The notes under the pieces are model-generated. The model was not told the origin of the DNA. It did not search any database and worked only from the letters and a program-made list of their open reading frames with translations. The position numbers and the translations under genes are program-made. A stretch of 33,925 nucleotides of DNA from Bacteroidota bacterium (lineage in GTDB: Bacteria > Bacteroidota > Bacteroidia > Bacteroidales > B39-G9). How positions within the stretch are numbered: the stretch's first letter is position 1; each line of letters begins with the position of its first letter. Shown piece by piece: positions 33,021 through 33,925 of the stretch. The DNA lies in contig JADFUR010000082.1 in assembly GCA_015222055.1 (NCBI GenBank), forward strand, positions 1-33,925, read 5' to 3'.

Positions 33021-33755
33021 TTATGATAACTTTTTATACTTTTTAAATAAACTTTTAACTTTCATTGTCATTACACCCCAAACAGCTTCATTAAATATAC
33101 CTCCGCTCATTTTTGATGCTCCTTTATTACGTTCTGTAAATATTATTGGAACTTCTTTAATAATAAAACCAAGTTTCCAAGCAGTAAATTTCATTTCTAT
33201 TTGAAAAGCATAGCCTTTAAATTTAATTTTATCTAAATCAATCGCTTCTAAAACTTTACGAGTATAGCATTTAAAACCTGCAGTAGTGTCTTTTATCTTC
33301 ATGCCTGTAATAAATCTAACATATTTCGATGCAAAATATGACATTATGACTCTATTCATAGGCCAATTTACTACATTAACGCCTGAAATGTATCTTGAAC
33401 CTATTGATAAGTCAGCACCGTTTGAACATGCATTATATAATGGTATTAAATCCTCAGGATTGTGAGAAAAGTCAGCATCCATCTCAAAAATATAATCATA
33501 TTTTTTTTCAATAGACCATTTAAATCCAGCTATATATGCTGTTCCAAGTCCCAATTTTTCTTGCCTTTCAATCAAAAAAAGTCTCTCTGAATATTCTTTT
33601 TGTAATGATTTTACTATTTCTTTAGTCCCGTCAGGCGAGTTGTCATCAACAATAAGTATATCGAAAGTTCTATTTAATGAGAAAACTTTTTTTATCATTT
33701 CTTCAATGTTTTCTTTCTCATTATAAGTAGGTATAATTACAATGCTGTCTTTCAC
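33021..33755 (-). CDS. Polyprenol-phosphate mannosyltransferase-like glycosyltransferase (GT2, DPM1 type)
   Basis: A 244-residue family 2 glycosyltransferase without membrane helices, the size of DPM1-type dolichol-phosphate mannose synthases. The N-terminus has 'IPTYNEKENIEEMI', then 'ILIVDDNSPDGT' (nucleotide-sugar Asp), 'EMDADFSHNPEDLIPL' (DxD metal site), 'IGSRYISGV', and 'TTAGFKCYTR' with the downstream 'FTERNKGASKMS' loop. It probably transfers mannose or another hexose from a nucleotide sugar to a polyprenyl phosphate for use in glycoprotein or cell-surface glycan assembly. The exact sugar cannot be read from sequence. It is the first gene of the operon with pyrC. Confidence 0.9.
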   Translation of the reverse strand: MKDSIVIIPTYNEKENIEEMIKKVFSLNRTFDILIVDDNSPDGTKEIVKSLQKEYSERLFLIERQEKLGLGTAYIAGFKWSIEKKYDYIFEMDADFSHNPEDLIPLYNACSNGADLSIGSRYISGVNVVNWPMNRVIMSYFASKYVRFITGMKIKDTTAGFKCYTRKVLEAIDLDKIKFKGYAFQIEMKFTAWKLGFIIKEVPIIFTERNKGASKMSGGIFNEAVWGVMTMKVKSLFKKYKKLS

Positions 33756-33892
33756 TTTTATTTACTTTTTAATTTATAATACTCAGCGAAGATAATGCTT
33801 TTATATTAATTGATGAAAATTTAAAATGTATTTTTCACAACGAATTAATTAATAAGGTTTTATAAAATCCCCACTAAACCCATTAAAAAAGT

Positions 33893-33923
33893 TTTGTAAA
33901 AGCTGAAGTAGCTTTTACCTTTG
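33893..33923 (+). promoter_or_regulatory. Full Bacteroidota promoter with internal hairpin at the right edge
   Basis: TTTG at 33893-33896 and TACCTTTG at 33916-33923 are 19 bases apart, matching the Bacteroidota -33/-7 arrangement (TTTG, about 19-21, TAnnTTTG). A 9-base inverted repeat (33896-33904 GTAAAAGCT, 33910-33918 AGCTTTTAC, loop of 5) fills the spacer and could bind a repressor or activator. It reads rightward to a gene outside the window and is divergent from the glycosyltransferase operon. Confidence 0.7.
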
Positions 33924-33925
33924 CC

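Overview
The window is about 34 kb of AT-rich chromosomal DNA from a bacterium of the phylum Bacteroidota, most likely an uncultured or anaerobic Bacteroidales/Marinilabiliales-type organism. The evidence is three proteins with C-terminal type IX secretion (T9SS type A) sorting domains, a TonB-dependent receptor paired with BtuG-like surface lipoproteins, a DUF5916 outer-membrane protein, and promoter cores of the Bacteroidota form TAnnTTTG. No tRNA, rRNA, CRISPR array, insertion sequence or phage gene was recognised.

Region 1 (1-9269, + strand) is a cell-surface uptake locus. It opens with the 3' end of a T9SS-sorted repeat protein, closed by a perfect palindromic terminator. A tight four-gene operon follows: a BtuB-type TonB-dependent receptor, a BtuG-like beta-propeller lipoprotein, a PKD-like surface lipoprotein with an EF-hand-like loop, and a 1261-residue protein. 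That last protein joins a second BtuG/DUF5074-like propeller to about eight cadherin-like repeats and a T9SS sorting domain. By analogy with Bacteroides BtuB/BtuG, vitamin B12 or another corrinoid is the best-supported cargo.

Region 2 (9553-11610, +) holds carbamate kinase and ornithine carbamoyltransferase, which together would make ATP from citrulline. It ends in a strong bidirectional terminator. Region 3 (11636-15420, -) is a molybdenum/tungsten cofactor cluster (moeA, moaA, moaC) with a short ThiF and a ThiS-like carrier, ending in a DivIC/FtsB-like division protein. Region 4 (15421-19317) holds tadA (-), aspS (+) and purine nucleoside phosphorylase (+), flanked by two inverted copies of an ~80-bp intergenic repeat.

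Region 5 (19318-24395) has a DUF5916 outer-membrane protein (-), fructose-1,6-bisphosphatase (-) and, divergently, aspartate kinase (+), with a perfect inverted repeat between the last two. Region 6 (24649-29882) has a 1006-residue T9SS Ig-domain protein (-), a decayed copy of the aspartate-kinase C-terminal half (+), and an ABC permease/ATPase pair (-). Region 7 (30058-33755, -) is an operon read as dolichol-phosphate-mannose-synthase-like glycosyltransferase, dihydroorotase, small lipoprotein, D-2-hydroxyacid dehydrogenase. The right edge carries a well-formed promoter for a + strand gene outside the window.

The items most worth a second look are the BtuG-like propeller carried on a T9SS-sorted repeat stalk, the aspartate-kinase pseudogene, the inverted REP-like repeat pair, and the ThiF/ThiS pair inside the cofactor cluster.
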